64,000 nucleotides of DNA, taken from positions 36,310,516 through 36,374,515 of the forward strand of contig NC_080572.1 of the NCBI RefSeq assembly GCF_030247185.1. The letters run 5' to 3'. Made by a program: the position numbers and the translations under genes. Source of the DNA: Malaya genurostris (Eukaryota; Arthropoda; Insecta; Diptera; Culicidae). The notes under the pieces were generated by a model, which was not told the DNA's origin, searched no databases, and was given only the letters and a program-made list of their open reading frames with translations. Shown piece by piece: positions 1-9,483 of the stretch (within the stretch, counting starts at the first letter, position 1; each line of letters opens with the position of its first letter).

Positions 1-1
1 A

Positions 2-1735
2 TCTTGCACGCTAAGACAACTTGCCGACGACAGTGTTGTGTCTATTATAGGACCCAAAGCTGCCGATCTCCAAGGACCATTGCAAGATACCCTCGACAAC
101 TTGTCGACATGGGCTTTTCAAATGGGTATCGAGTTCTCTACGGAGAAAACTGAGCTGGTTGTATTTTCAAGGAAGCGAGAACCTGCGCAACTACAGCTTC
201 AACTAGGGGGTGAAACCATAGCTCAGGTTTTCACATTTAAATATCTCGGGGTCTGGTTCGATTCCAAAGGTACCTGGGGATGTCACATTAGGTATTTGAA
301 ACGAAAATGCCTACAGAGAATCAATTTCCTTCGTACAATAACCGGAACTTGGTGGGGCTCTCACCCAGGAGACCTGATCAGGTTGTACAAAACGACGATA
401 TTGTCAGTAATGGAATATGGATGTTTCTGTTTCCGCTCCGCTACGAATATTCATTTCATTAAACTGGAAAGAATTCAGTATCGTTGTTTACGTATTGCCT
501 TGGGTTGCATGCAATCAACCCATACGATGAGTCTTGAAGTGCTGGCGGGCGTCTTACCGTTGAAAAACAGGTTCTGGGATCTCTCATATCGACTGCTAAT
601 CCGATGCGACATTTTGAATCCGATGGTGATAGAAAACTTTGAAAAGCTCGTCGAGCTTAATTCACAAACCCGTTTTATGTCCTTGTATTTTGACTACATG
701 GCTCAGAATATAAATCCTTCTTCGTTTGTTCCCAATCGTGTTCATTTTGTGGATACTTCTAATTCTACTGTGCTTTTCGACACATCCATGAAAGAAGAAA
801 TTTGTGGAATCCCGGATCCTGTACGCCCTCAAGAGATCCCAAAAATTTTTAATAATAAATTTAAAGAAGTCGACTGTAATAAAATGTTTTACACTGACGG
901 ATCATATCTAGACGGGTCCACTGGCTTCGGTATATTCAATGTAAATTTCACCGCTTCCTATAAACTCAGTGATCCAGCTTCAGTTTACGTCGCAGAACTA
1001 GCTGCAATTCAGTATACCCTTGAGATCATTGACACTCTGCCCACAGATCACTACTTCATTGTATCGGACAGTCTCAGTTCCATTGAGGCTCTCCGTTCAG
1101 TGAAGCCTGGAAAGCACTCACCGTATTTCCTGGGGAAAATACGGGAACAATTGAGTGCTTTATCTGCAAAATCATACCAGATTACCTTGGTTTGGGTCCC
1201 CTCACATTGTTCCATACGGGGCAATGAGAGGGCGGACTCGTTAGCCAAGGTGGGCGCACTAGAAGGTGATATCTATGAAAGACCAATCTGCTTCAATGAA
1301 TTTTTCAGTTGCTGTCGTCAGAAAACTCTAGCTAGCTGGCAGAATACATGGAATAGTGGAACTCTGGGACGATGGTTACACTCAATAATCCCACAGGTAT
1401 CGACGAAAGCTTGGTTCCGGGGGTTAGACGTGAGCCGAGACTTTATTCGTGTAATGTCAAGGCTCATGTCTAATCATTATATGTTCAGCGCGCATCTCCG
1501 TCGTGTGGGGCTCGCTGAGAGTGGTGTCTGCGTTTGCGGTGAGGGTTATCATGACATCGAACATGTTGTTTGGACATGTGTCGAGTATTGTGATGCCAGG
1601 TCCCAACTCATAGGTTCCCTTCGGGCCCGAGGTATACCACCCTTCATACCAGTCCGCGACGTCTTGGCAACTCGAAATCTTCCTTATATGACTCTCATCT
1701 ATAACTTCTTGAAAACTATCAATGCTCAAATTTAG
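2..1735 (+). CDS. I-clade LINE ORF2 C-terminal part: reverse transcriptase end plus RNase H
   Basis: The frame is already open at base 2, and its first residues contain 'LADDSV', the catalytic ADD box of LINE reverse transcriptase, so the 5' half lies outside the window. After the RT thumb region comes an RNase H domain with its catalytic set visible: 'YTDGS', 'AELAA', 'VSDS' and 'GNERAD'. A C-terminal Cys/His motif follows ('CVCG' ... 'HDIEH' ... 'C'), as in I-superfamily elements. The frame is uninterrupted for 578 codons to a stop at 1735, so this copy is young or was recently functional. RNase H downstream of RT places it in the I/LOA group rather than Jockey; the exact clade is not certain. 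It is immediately followed by a 5'-truncated Jockey element. Antisense frames at 1051-1248 and 1457-1831 are shadows. Confidence 0.9.
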   Translation, partial: SCTLRQLADDSVVSIIGPKAADLQGPLQDTLDNLSTWAFQMGIEFSTEKTELVVFSRKREPAQLQLQLGGETIAQVFTFKYLGVWFDSKGTWGCHIRYLKRKCLQRINFLRTITGTWWGSHPGDLIRLYKTTILSVMEYGCFCFRSATNIHFIKLERIQYRCLRIALGCMQSTHTMSLEVLAGVLPLKNRFWDLSYRLLIRCDILNPMVIENFEKLVELNSQTRFMSLYFDYMAQNINPSSFVPNRVHFVDTSNSTVLFDTSMKEEICGIPDPVRPQEIPKIFNNKFKEVDCNKMFYTDGSYLDGSTGFGIFNVNFTASYKLSDPASVYVAELAAIQYTLEIIDTLPTDHYFIVSDSLSSIEALRSVKPGKHSPYFLGKIREQLSALSAKSYQITLVWVPSHCSIRGNERADSLAKVGALEGDIYERPICFNEFFSCCRQKTLASWQNTWNSGTLGRWLHSIIPQVSTKAWFRGLDVSRDFIRVMSRLMSNHYMFSAHLRRVGLAESGVCVCGEGYHDIEHVVWTCVEYCDARSQLIGSLRARGIPPFIPVRDVLATRNLPYMTLIYNFLKTINAQI

Positions 1736-1789
1736 TGCTCTCCCTATCTCTTTCTCGTCTACAGCTCTACCGCACTCGTTGCTGGAAGT

Positions 1790-2162
1790 ATGGGACCCAT
1801 CATCATCATTGCAGCGTACTGTCCCAAACAAATCAATCTTCGAGATGGTACGTGTGCATCATTGAAGCGAGATCTAGCTATGCTCACTCGACGACAGAAC
1901 AAATTCATCATAGCTGAGGACCTGAATGCACGGCATGAGCTGTGGGGAAACAAAAGACAGAATCGAAACGGATTCGTACTTGCCGAAGATTACGAAGCTG
2001 GACAATACAACATCCTCGCTGCGGATCAACCAACGCGACTTTCCAGATCGGGAGTTCGTTCCATTTTGGATATATTCATCAGCAACATCGCCATAGACAC
2101 CGGTTGTCTTCAACGAGCTCTCTTCTGACCACTTTCCAGTAATATTGACGTTGGGATCTTAA
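1790..2162 (+). pseudogene. Jockey apurinic-like endonuclease domain fragment
   Basis: Residues typical of the LINE EEP endonuclease are visible: 'AAYCPKQ', 'DLNARHELWG', 'PTRLSRSG' and 'LDIFIS'. The closing 'SSDHFPV' motif lies in another frame just after the stop at 2128, so there is a frameshift near 2115. The N-terminal third of the domain is missing (5' truncation). In a live element this domain nicks target DNA to prime reverse transcription. Confidence 0.8.
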
Positions 2163-2171
2163 CCAGAAACA

Positions 2172-2774
2172 GTGCCTATTCAACCTCGGAGGAACTATTA
2201 TCGCACCGATTGGGTCCAATTTCAACAAATCGCCGACCAACTTATTAATATCGATTTGCCACTTGATTCCCCGATGGAAATCGATGCAGCCCTATCTTCC
2301 TTCCAGCATTCAATCACAGTCGCTCGTGATAGGACGGTTCCAGTACAACATATGCCGAGTTCCTCTCTTCAAATTGACAGTGTCACCAAGAAACTCATCC
2401 GACTTCGAAATATCTACCGGAGGCAGTATCAACGAACTGGCATCCTAGATAGGAAGACTTCTTATAACAACTTAACTAGGATAATCCAGGAAAGGATATC
2501 TGAGCTTCGCAACAGGAACTTCCAGCAAAAGCTTCGAGAAATTCTCCCACATTCAAAGCCCTTCTGGTCCTTAACGAAGGTGCTTAAGAAAAAACCGAAG
2601 CCTATTCCTCCTCTGATGTCACCCCAGGACGCAGCTGAAGGAATACCTTTAATCACACCAGTAGAGAAGGCAAATGCGCTAGGCCAGCAGTTTGTGTGTT
2701 CTCACAATGTAGGACTTAATATTGTTAGTCCACATGAAAGAGCCGTTGCTGATAGCGTAGCTGAGGTTGACTAA
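2172..2774 (+). pseudogene. Jockey ORF2 linker between endonuclease and RT
   Basis: This is a 200-residue open stretch in the position of the endonuclease-RT linker. It carries the basic 'FWSLTKVLKKK' segment that precedes RT in Jockey elements. It is separated from the RT frame by a stop at 2772-2774. It has no catalytic role of its own. The assignment rests on position and the linker motif. Confidence 0.7.
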
Positions 2775-2783
2775 TCAGACAGC

Positions 2784-3657
2784 TTGGTTCCTGAGGAAAG
2801 TAGAGTCACTGCGAATGAGCTGATGGCTTTTGTGAAAAAATCCAAAAATATGAAGGCCCCCGGTTTCGACAACACATTCAACATTGAGCTGAAACATTTG
2901 AGTATTCGCTCATCTGTCTTCTTAGCTAAAATTTTTAACAGGTGTTGGGAGCTTGGTTACTTCCCTTCAAAGTGGAAGTTAGCTAAAGTTATCCCAGTTT
3001 TGAAACCGGGGAAAGATCCTTGCTTTTCCAAGAGCTATCGGCCCATCAGCTTACTCTCTGTCCTATCCAAGCTGTTTGAAAAGTCAATACAAAGGCGAAT
3101 TCTTGCTTTCGCAGATGAACAGGATATATTACTGGAAGAACAGTTTGGGTTCCAGAAAGGAAGATCCACCATCCACCAACTCACAAGGGTTAACAACGTC
3201 ATCCAGCAAAACAAATCAGTATCCAAAACGACTGCCATGGCAATATTGGATATTGAAAAGGCATTCGATAATGTGTGGCACGATGGACTGGTGTTCAAAC
3301 TGCATCGGTATAATTTTCCCATGCATCTTATTAAAATTATCAAAAATTATCTTGCAGATAGAGCATTCCAGGTTTCTCTGAATAATGCACTTTCAGAAAG
3401 ATTTACTATTCCTGCTGGTGTACCCCAGGGAATTATCCTAGGTCCCATTCTATACAACATTTTCACATCAGACATCCCACCTCTTCCGGGTGGTGGTGTT
3501 CTGTCACAATTTGCTGATGATACTGCCATTCTTTACAAAGGTCGTGTCATTAATGCTCTGAAGAATAAACTACAGACAGGTCTGGACGCTTCAACGGAAT
3601 ATTTTACAAGCTGGAAAATTGTGATCAATGCAGCAAAAACTCAGGTCATCTCGTTTC
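2784..3657 (+). pseudogene. Jockey reverse transcriptase, interrupted at its C-terminal side
   Basis: RT blocks occur in order: 'KAPGFDN', 'SYRPISLL', 'FGFQKGRST', 'LDIEKAFDNVW', 'GVPQGIILGP' and the catalytic 'FADDTA'. The frame continues into 'SFLKG', where the mariner is inserted at a TA (3658-3659). The remainder of the same protein resumes at 4597 after the transposon. The part shown is largely intact and reads as Jockey clade. Confidence 0.88.
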
Positions 3658-3659
3658 TA

Positions 3660-4594
3660 AAGGGTGATTTTTTAAGAGCTTGAGAACTTTTTTAAACAAT
3701 AAAACGCATAAAATTTGCAAAATCTCATCGGTTCTTTATTTTAAACGTTAGATTGGTACATGACATTTACTTTTTGAAGATAATTTCATTTAAATGTTGA
3801 CCGCGGCTGCGTCTTAGGTGGTCCATTCGGAAAGTCCAATTTTGGGCAACTTTTTCGAGCATTTCGGCCGGAATAGCCCGAATTTCTTCGGAAATGTTGT
3901 CTTCCAAAGCTGGAATAGTTACTGGCTTATTTCTGTAGACTTTAGACTTGACGTAGCCCCACAAAAAAAATAGTCTAAAGGCGTCAAATCGCATGATCTT
4001 GGTGGCCAACTTACCGGTCCATTTCTTGAGATGAATTGTTCTCCGAAGTTTTCCCTCAAAATGGCCATAGAATCGCGAGCTGTGTGGCATGTAGCGCCAT
4101 CTTGTTGAAACCACATGTCAACCAAGTTCAGTTCTTCCATTTTTGGCAACAAAAAGTTTGTTAGCATCGAACGATAGCGATCGCCATTCACTGTAACGTT
4201 GCGTCCAACAGCATCTTTGAAAAAATACGGTCCAATGATTCCACCAGCGTACAAACCACACCAAACAGTGCATTTTTCGGGATGCATGGGCAGTTCTTGA
4301 ACGGCTTCTGGTTGCTCTTCACTCCAAATGCGGCAATTTTGCTTATTTACGTAGCCATTCAACCAGAAATGAGCCTCATCGCTGAACAAAATTTGTCGAT
4401 AAAAAAGCGGATTTTCTGCCAACTTTTCTAGGGCCCATTCACTGAAAATTCGACGTTGTGGCAGATGAAATTTTCTTCAAAAAGTAAATGTCATGTACCA
4501 ATCTAACGTTTAAAATAAAGAACCGATGAGATTTTGCAAATTTTATGCGTTTTATTGTTTAAAAAAGTTCTCAAGCTCTTAAAAAATCACCCTT
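3660..4594 (-). mobile_element. mariner-superfamily transposon, internally deleted, with ~119-bp inverted repeats
   Basis: The element begins 'AAGGGTGATTTTTTAAGAGC' and ends with the reverse complement. The two inverted repeats appear identical over about 119 bp before diverging. It is flanked by TA at 3658-3659 and 4595-4596, the duplication expected for Tc1/mariner. The inside holds only the C-terminal part of a transposase on the minus strand; the DNA-binding N-terminus is deleted. At 935 bp it is shorter than the roughly 1.3 kb of complete family members. It lies in the Jockey RT, so it postdates that LINE. Confidence 0.92.
3770..4478 (-). pseudogene. mariner transposase, C-terminal half, frameshifted
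   Basis: DDE/D catalytic pieces are visible on the minus strand: 'LFSDEAHFWLNG', 'WCGLYAGG', 'QQDGATCHTA' and 'WPPRSCDLTPLDYF'. There are 36 residues between the second and third catalytic Asp. A frameshift at the run of A bases near 3963-3970 moves the last ~65 residues ('VTIPALEDN' onward) into another frame. The N-terminal helix-turn-helix region is absent because the deletion joins the body directly to the right inverted repeat. The copy is not functional but could be mobilised in trans. Confidence 0.85.
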
Positions 4595-4596
4595 TA

Positions 4597-5080
4597 CATT
4601 CAAGATCTCCAAAACTTGTTCCATCAGACGAATGCAGAATACGATTCGGTGATGAGGTCATTCAATGGTCCGATGAAGTTATCTATCTAGGACTCACCTT
4701 TGACAGACATCTGATATTCAGGTCACATGTTGACTAAATCGTTCAAAAATGCAGCATACTCATTAGGTCTCTGTATCCGCTGATTTGTAGAACATCTAAA
4801 CTGTGCCTGAAGAATCAGATGGCTCTACCCCGCAATTGAATACGCAGTCCCTGTTTGGCGAGGCTGTGCACGAACACACAAACTTAGGCTTCAGCGCATT
4901 CAAAGTAATATCTTAAAGATAATTCTAAATCTACCCCCTTGGACAAGGACTAGTGAAGTACATTAGATGGCCTCCCTGGATATACTAGAACAAAAATTCG
5001 AACAATACTGCACGAAATTTGAAGAGAGGTGCTCAATCTCTGAAATACAAATAATTCAAAATTTTTACGTATTAGGTTAG
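4597..5080 (+). pseudogene. Jockey RT C-terminal region downstream of the mariner
   Basis: The protein resumes with 'RIRFGDEVIQWSDEVIYLGL', the typical post-RT block of Jockey ORF2, and later 'LRLQRIQSN' and 'LNLPPWTRT'. Several in-frame stops are present, for example after 'SHVD' at 4735. This is the continuation of the RT at 2784-3657. Confidence 0.8.
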
Positions 5081-5288
5081 GGATAGTTATAAGTAGGTAG
5101 ATATTTTATAAATAATTAAAATAAATATTATGATTAAACATTAGTATGTAAAACAAGAGTAACTAAAACACCTAATATTAATAACGAATCGTATGTGCAA
5201 CAACGATGAAAGGCCAAAGGGTCAAAACACTTGTACTGTAAAATGTTGATGTAATACACAAAAATAAGATTAATAAACAGATATTTAT

Positions 5289-5633
5289 AAGGATAATTTT
5301 TTTAAATATTACCATTTAATTCTGTTATAAGTATATCACGTCACTATACAAATTCACTATGTATCTCACGACACTATAAATCTTGTATAATAAACGTCAC
5401 ATCACATATGCGCATTTCGAATACAATTTATATTCTTCTTCAGTGTGATAGTTTTGTCAACTAAACAAAACTATCACACTGAAGAAGAATATAAATTGTA
5501 TTCGAAATGCGCATATGTGATGTGACGTTTATTATACAAGATTTATAGTGTCGTGAGATACATAGTGAATTTGTATAGTGACGTGATATACTTATAACAG
5601 AATTAAATGGTAATATTTAAAAAATTTATCCTT
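5289..5633. repeat. 345-bp near-perfect palindromic foldback element
   Basis: The left arm starting 'AAGGATAATTTTTTTAAATA' is mirrored by the right arm ending at 5633. The arms are about 170 bp each and meet at a short centre near 5461 ('GTCAACTAAACA'). They differ at only a few positions. There is no coding capacity and I see no clear target-site duplication. It resembles a foldback MITE. Confidence 0.85.
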
Positions 5634-5697
5634 GTAAAATCATTCTGTTCAAACACTCAAACGAAAAGTTAATGACAGATATTTATGCAAAAAAAAG

Positions 5698-7372
5698 TAT
5701 GGGTGTGTAATGTCAGCGACATAACTGGATGTCGTGAGTACGAATAAAACTGATACTCTTTCTTCATACTTCCGAGTATCAATTAGTTGATTGATTGTGT
5801 GAATTGTGCATGCTTTCTCCTTTTTCACTCTAGAATTAGAAACGATACACTTAAACTAAAACACGGTTCAGTTACATTGAACATTCGGAAATACAATTGA
5901 ATTTTGCGAAATAACCAGTATAGTTCCTTATGATAAAATAAAGGTGGTTCTGAAAATCACCTTTTATGAAAGTGTTCGTGATAGAGAGTGACGAGTTGAG
6001 TTAGAATCTATTCTGAGTCGGTAATATGCATATTATAGAGCAAATCAGCGGAAAATTCTACTACACTACAACTGTTTGAAAAATGGGCCGTATACAGTAT
6101 AGTGAAGGAAAATCTCGCATAATTCTTTGGGTATGCTATTATGGTTCTAAATAACAACATACATAAATTTGATGTCGATTATTTCATTTCGGATTTGAAT
6201 ATTACATCGAAAGTAATTATTAAACTGACTATGGGGTTCTACGAGGTCTAGATATCGACCCCCTATTGTTTGATATAAGTTGTTATTTGAAATATTTACG
6301 CTAAAAAGTTGTGTTTATTTGACCATTCGCAGAAATTGCTAAGTATTTTACATCAATATTAAAAAGGAAGAAATTGAATTTTCAAAGGAATTTGTTCATG
6401 GGGGTCTGAGGCCTAAGTTAATTTTTAGTAAAGGGGTCCATGACCCAAAATAGTTTGGGAGATCTGAGATATTAAACACTGTTTGGATAGAAACGATGTT
6501 AAGCATTGTTGCAAATTTTGCACTGCAAAAATTGCACAAAGCTGATCAAATTATCCCAGATTTGCACTACACTGATGGTTTTAAGTACCGATTTGCAAAG
6601 AAGCAAACTTTATAGTTCTTTAGTTAAAATTTGGAGCCATTAGAAGGGCTGATTTTGTATAATGTTGTCGATTGTTGTCCATTTTTCGTTGCATTCTGGT
6701 CCAATGCAAACGACTAGCAGCAGGATGATACAATCGATCTTCTTTGAAGAAAAACTGACTCTGCGACCTGTGCGTTTGAGGTTGTTTACCACGCAAAAGA
6801 TCTTCATTTTCATTGCCGTCTGCTCCTCCTGATGACCGAAGTCCAAATGAGACCACGACCTGATCGCTTGGAATTTTGTACCATGCAAAATTACTGGAGA
6901 CTGCTGTTCCCGACGATCGAAGTCCAAATGAAGGCAAGACCTGAGCGTTTCATGCTTTATACTTGGTTTGTTCTTACTGATGTTGGTGGGGGGACCTCCA
7001 GTTCCGTCTGAAGCACTAGAAGAAATGAACAATTTTCAATCAAAGCTTACCTTTTATACTCGTCCAGTAGATAATCGGAACTGATATGTGCTTAAGTACC
7101 TCAAAACCGTCGTTCCGGTGAGAAAAGCAAACGTGATGAATTTCCTCATTATTTTCAAAAGTTTTAGAAAACACTGTTTTAAAATTATTCATAGCTATCT
7201 CACTCTGTTGAAAATCTAATCACGAATTCCTGAACATATTTCCGATAGCTTGTAGAAAAAATGTGTTGTTGGGTTAAGTGCATCAAGAGATATTCGCGAT
7301 AAAGTTCTGCCCATTCTTGTACGGAAAAAAATTGAAAAGGCGCCCCATAGTAAAGTAAGTCGTATTCACGAC
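5698..7372. mobile_element. GTCGTGAATACGAC-family element, copy 1 (non-histone interior)
   Basis: The left end 'GTATGGGTGTGTAATGTCAG' is followed by the subterminal 'GATGTCGTGAGTACGA'. The right end is 'AAGTCGTATTCACGAC'. A-tracts flank both sides. The interior is related to copies 3 and 5 (shared 'LHW..MQRK' and 'KSALLMAPN' blocks near 6640-6720), not to the histone-bearing copies. Two overlapping minus-strand frames at 6620-7032 have no recognisable domain and are not called as genes. Confidence 0.75.
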
Positions 7373-7388
7373 AAAATTATGCAAAATG

Positions 7389-7616
7389 GTCGCAGTTCTC
7401 ATTTGCTTTCCGGTCGTCAAGCCGAGAGGACGTATTCAACCAGCAGCGACGGAGAGTGCACTGTCGCTCAGGTCGCAGTTCTCATTTCCTTTCCAGTCGC
7501 CGAGGGAGTGATGTCATCAACCAGCAGCGACGGAGAGTGCAACTTCTGCGTGTTTAAAACCTGAAACGCTCATGTCGCAGTTCTCATTCACTTTCCGGTC
7601 TTCAAACCTGATGATG
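7389..7616 (+). repeat. Direct repeat, ~83-bp period, 2.5 copies
   Basis: Units start 'GTCGCAGTTCTCATT' at 7389, 7472 and 7574. The first two also share 'CCAGCAGCGACGGAGAGTGC'. The apparent 61-residue frame over this stretch is a by-product of the repeat. Confidence 0.8.
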
Positions 7617-7850
7617 AGCAACTCTGTGGTATAATTAGTGCTGGGGTGGTCCATCTGATCCTGAAAATCAGTTGTATAGTAAAATAATCACAATATCAAA
7701 TGATTCCATTAGGCGTACCATTTTCTTGCTGTCACGCTTCTATGGCTGCTTTCCGACGTCTGACTTTAATCGTTCTACAAATTTTCAAGCAGCTGCGGAA
7801 AATTTAGTCTACAAACGTTTTAGACTAAGGCTACTGTAAGAGTGGAGACT

Positions 7851-8035
7851 GGAAGCTGAGCCGAGCTGATGACTGATATTAGCAGGCCAAAAGCGGGAAG
7901 CATGTTTGCAGCAAATCAAATGGACCCCTTCAGAGTAGAAGCGGAAATCTGATCAGCTCTTACTCTAAGTGGTTTGATTTGCTGTAAATATGTTTCCCGC
8001 TTTGATCAGCACCAAGTTCGGCTCAGCTTCTCGCG
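7851..8035. repeat. Imperfect inverted repeat with ~70-bp arms
   Basis: 'AAGCTGAGCCGAGCTGATGA' near 7852 is mirrored by '...GGCTCAGCTTCTC' near 8030. Internal 'AGCAAATCAAA' and 'AAAGCGGGAA' also pair across a ~45-bp centre. The flanks 7617-7850 show nothing recognisable. Confidence 0.65.
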
Positions 8036-8049
8036 CCCATTCTGTCTGC

Positions 8050-8783
8050 AGCTTAAGTCTTCATCATTTTAGAATAAACGCGTCGTCCATACTTCTAGCA
8101 GTAAGAAAAAAAAAGAATTATGCTTTAATCATTGTGATTCTACCATTGTAAAAGTGTTAAAAATGTCGCACTTTAAATATTTTTCAAAAAAGTTCGACAA
8201 ATAAGCGTTAGAAAGCAATATTCAATTGAAAGATATTCAATACAAATCTTTAAATCCGTCTATTAATTGTTTATTAGGGTGCTTATTTTCCAGAAAAAAA
8301 TTCACTGAATCGTTTGTTTCTTGAGAAAATTCGGTGATTACTGCTTCTACGAAGAAAAATTAGATGTTTAATTTTGATATGTAATAAAATTTGTAACAAA
8401 AACACGACTGGTACAGCACAGTGGAGATCAATTAGATCGATTGTGTCCGGGAATAAGGTATTTGTGAACGACTCACATAACATTTACTCTTCAAAAGAGC
8501 TATTTCGGAACTATACCAGTCCAAGTCCATCGTCCACAGTTACTAAAAAGTGCGACCGGCACCCTCAAATTTTCTCAGGAGAGCAGTTTCTACTTCAGAA
8601 TCTTCTTTACGAATTGAATTCTCCAAAGCAATTAAATTAGTTCTATCTGGGACAGGCCAGGAAATTTTTGTTACATTCTTTTTTGCATAAGTTCTGTCAA
8701 CGAATTTTCCATCCGGCTCATACGACTCTCCATCATTTCACAATGATTGTGAAAATAACTGTATGTACGTGTATGAAATTTAA
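8050..8783. other. No recognisable feature
   Basis: This is AT-rich unique-looking sequence. The frames at 8283-8483 and 8374-8640 overlap on opposite strands and show no domain. I see no gene here. Confidence 0.5.
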
Positions 8784-9000
8784 CTGCCTTCCTCATATAG
8801 AAAGGTTATGCAATCACTTGAAAACCCGTCTAGCAAAATTGTCATATACCATTCGACTCAGTGTGTGTGTCGGTTTTCACAAAGTCAAATTCAAATGAAA
8901 GGCTTTACGGTCCCACACAAAGAATTTTATTCAAGTCCGACTACTGATTCATTTTTTGTCCAAAATTTAAATGTTCGTAGAGAATCGTAAATAAATTCGT
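8784..9000 (+). repeat. Fragment of the 'CTCATATAGAAAGG' repeat family
   Basis: It opens with 'CTCATATAGAAAGGTTATGC' and 'CATATACCATTCGACTCAG', and continues 'CAAATGAAAGG', as at 9484 and 54427. It is truncated after about 200 bp. Confidence 0.75.
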
Positions 9001-9097
9001 AGGTCATATTAGTGTATGGTTGAATGAACCGAATGTCACTATGCCGATATCCAGCTTTTGGTTGCGAAAGTACCAACAATAATAATCAAATGTAATA

Positions 9098-9321
9098 GGG
9101 TAACAGATATTTTCGCCACTTCATATATTTTGTCCCACCTAACAAACTTTATGGATTTAATGTATATTAAGTAACCCATGTTGCATCAATTTGAAACTAA
9201 TCACATTAAATTACCTATTGCGGAACGGTTTTTCGAAGATATTACAACATTTGAAGGATATTTTTACGAAGTGGGCCATAATGAAATCAATTCTAAAGTT
9301 GGCCGAATCCCTCTGTTACTC
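9098..9321. mobile_element. MITE with 'GGGTAACAGA' ends and TA target duplication
   Basis: The ends are 'GGGTAACAGA' and 'TCTGTTACTC', with TA at 9096-9097 and 9322-9323. The interior ('CCCACCTAACAAACTTTA', 'GTTGCATCAATTTGAA') is shared with the copy at 21771-21978. Confidence 0.75.
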
Positions 9322-9483
9322 TAAAATGTAGCTCACATATGATTAAATAGTTTTTCACTAACTTAAATCCAAATGTAGTACATCAATGTAGCAGTATTAT
9401 GCAACAGAAATCTTCAAAACTATTTTCTAAACTTTTTTAAATTGTAGTATTTCGGGGAATTTTTGCTGTAATGTACAGGAGAA

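Larger units (their letters stand above)
1747..5280 (+). mobile_element. Jockey-clade LINE, 5' truncated, split by a mariner insertion
   Basis: Pieces of one Jockey-type ORF2 follow in order: endonuclease (1790-2162), linker (2172-2774), RT (2784-3657) and, after the mariner at 3660-4594, the RT C-terminal region (4597-5080). An AT-rich 3' UTR then ends near 'AATAAACAG' at about 5270. The ORF is broken by frameshifts and stops, so the element is dead. No RNase H is present, as expected for Jockey. The 5' boundary against the I-type LINE is set approximately where endonuclease homology begins. Confidence 0.85.
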
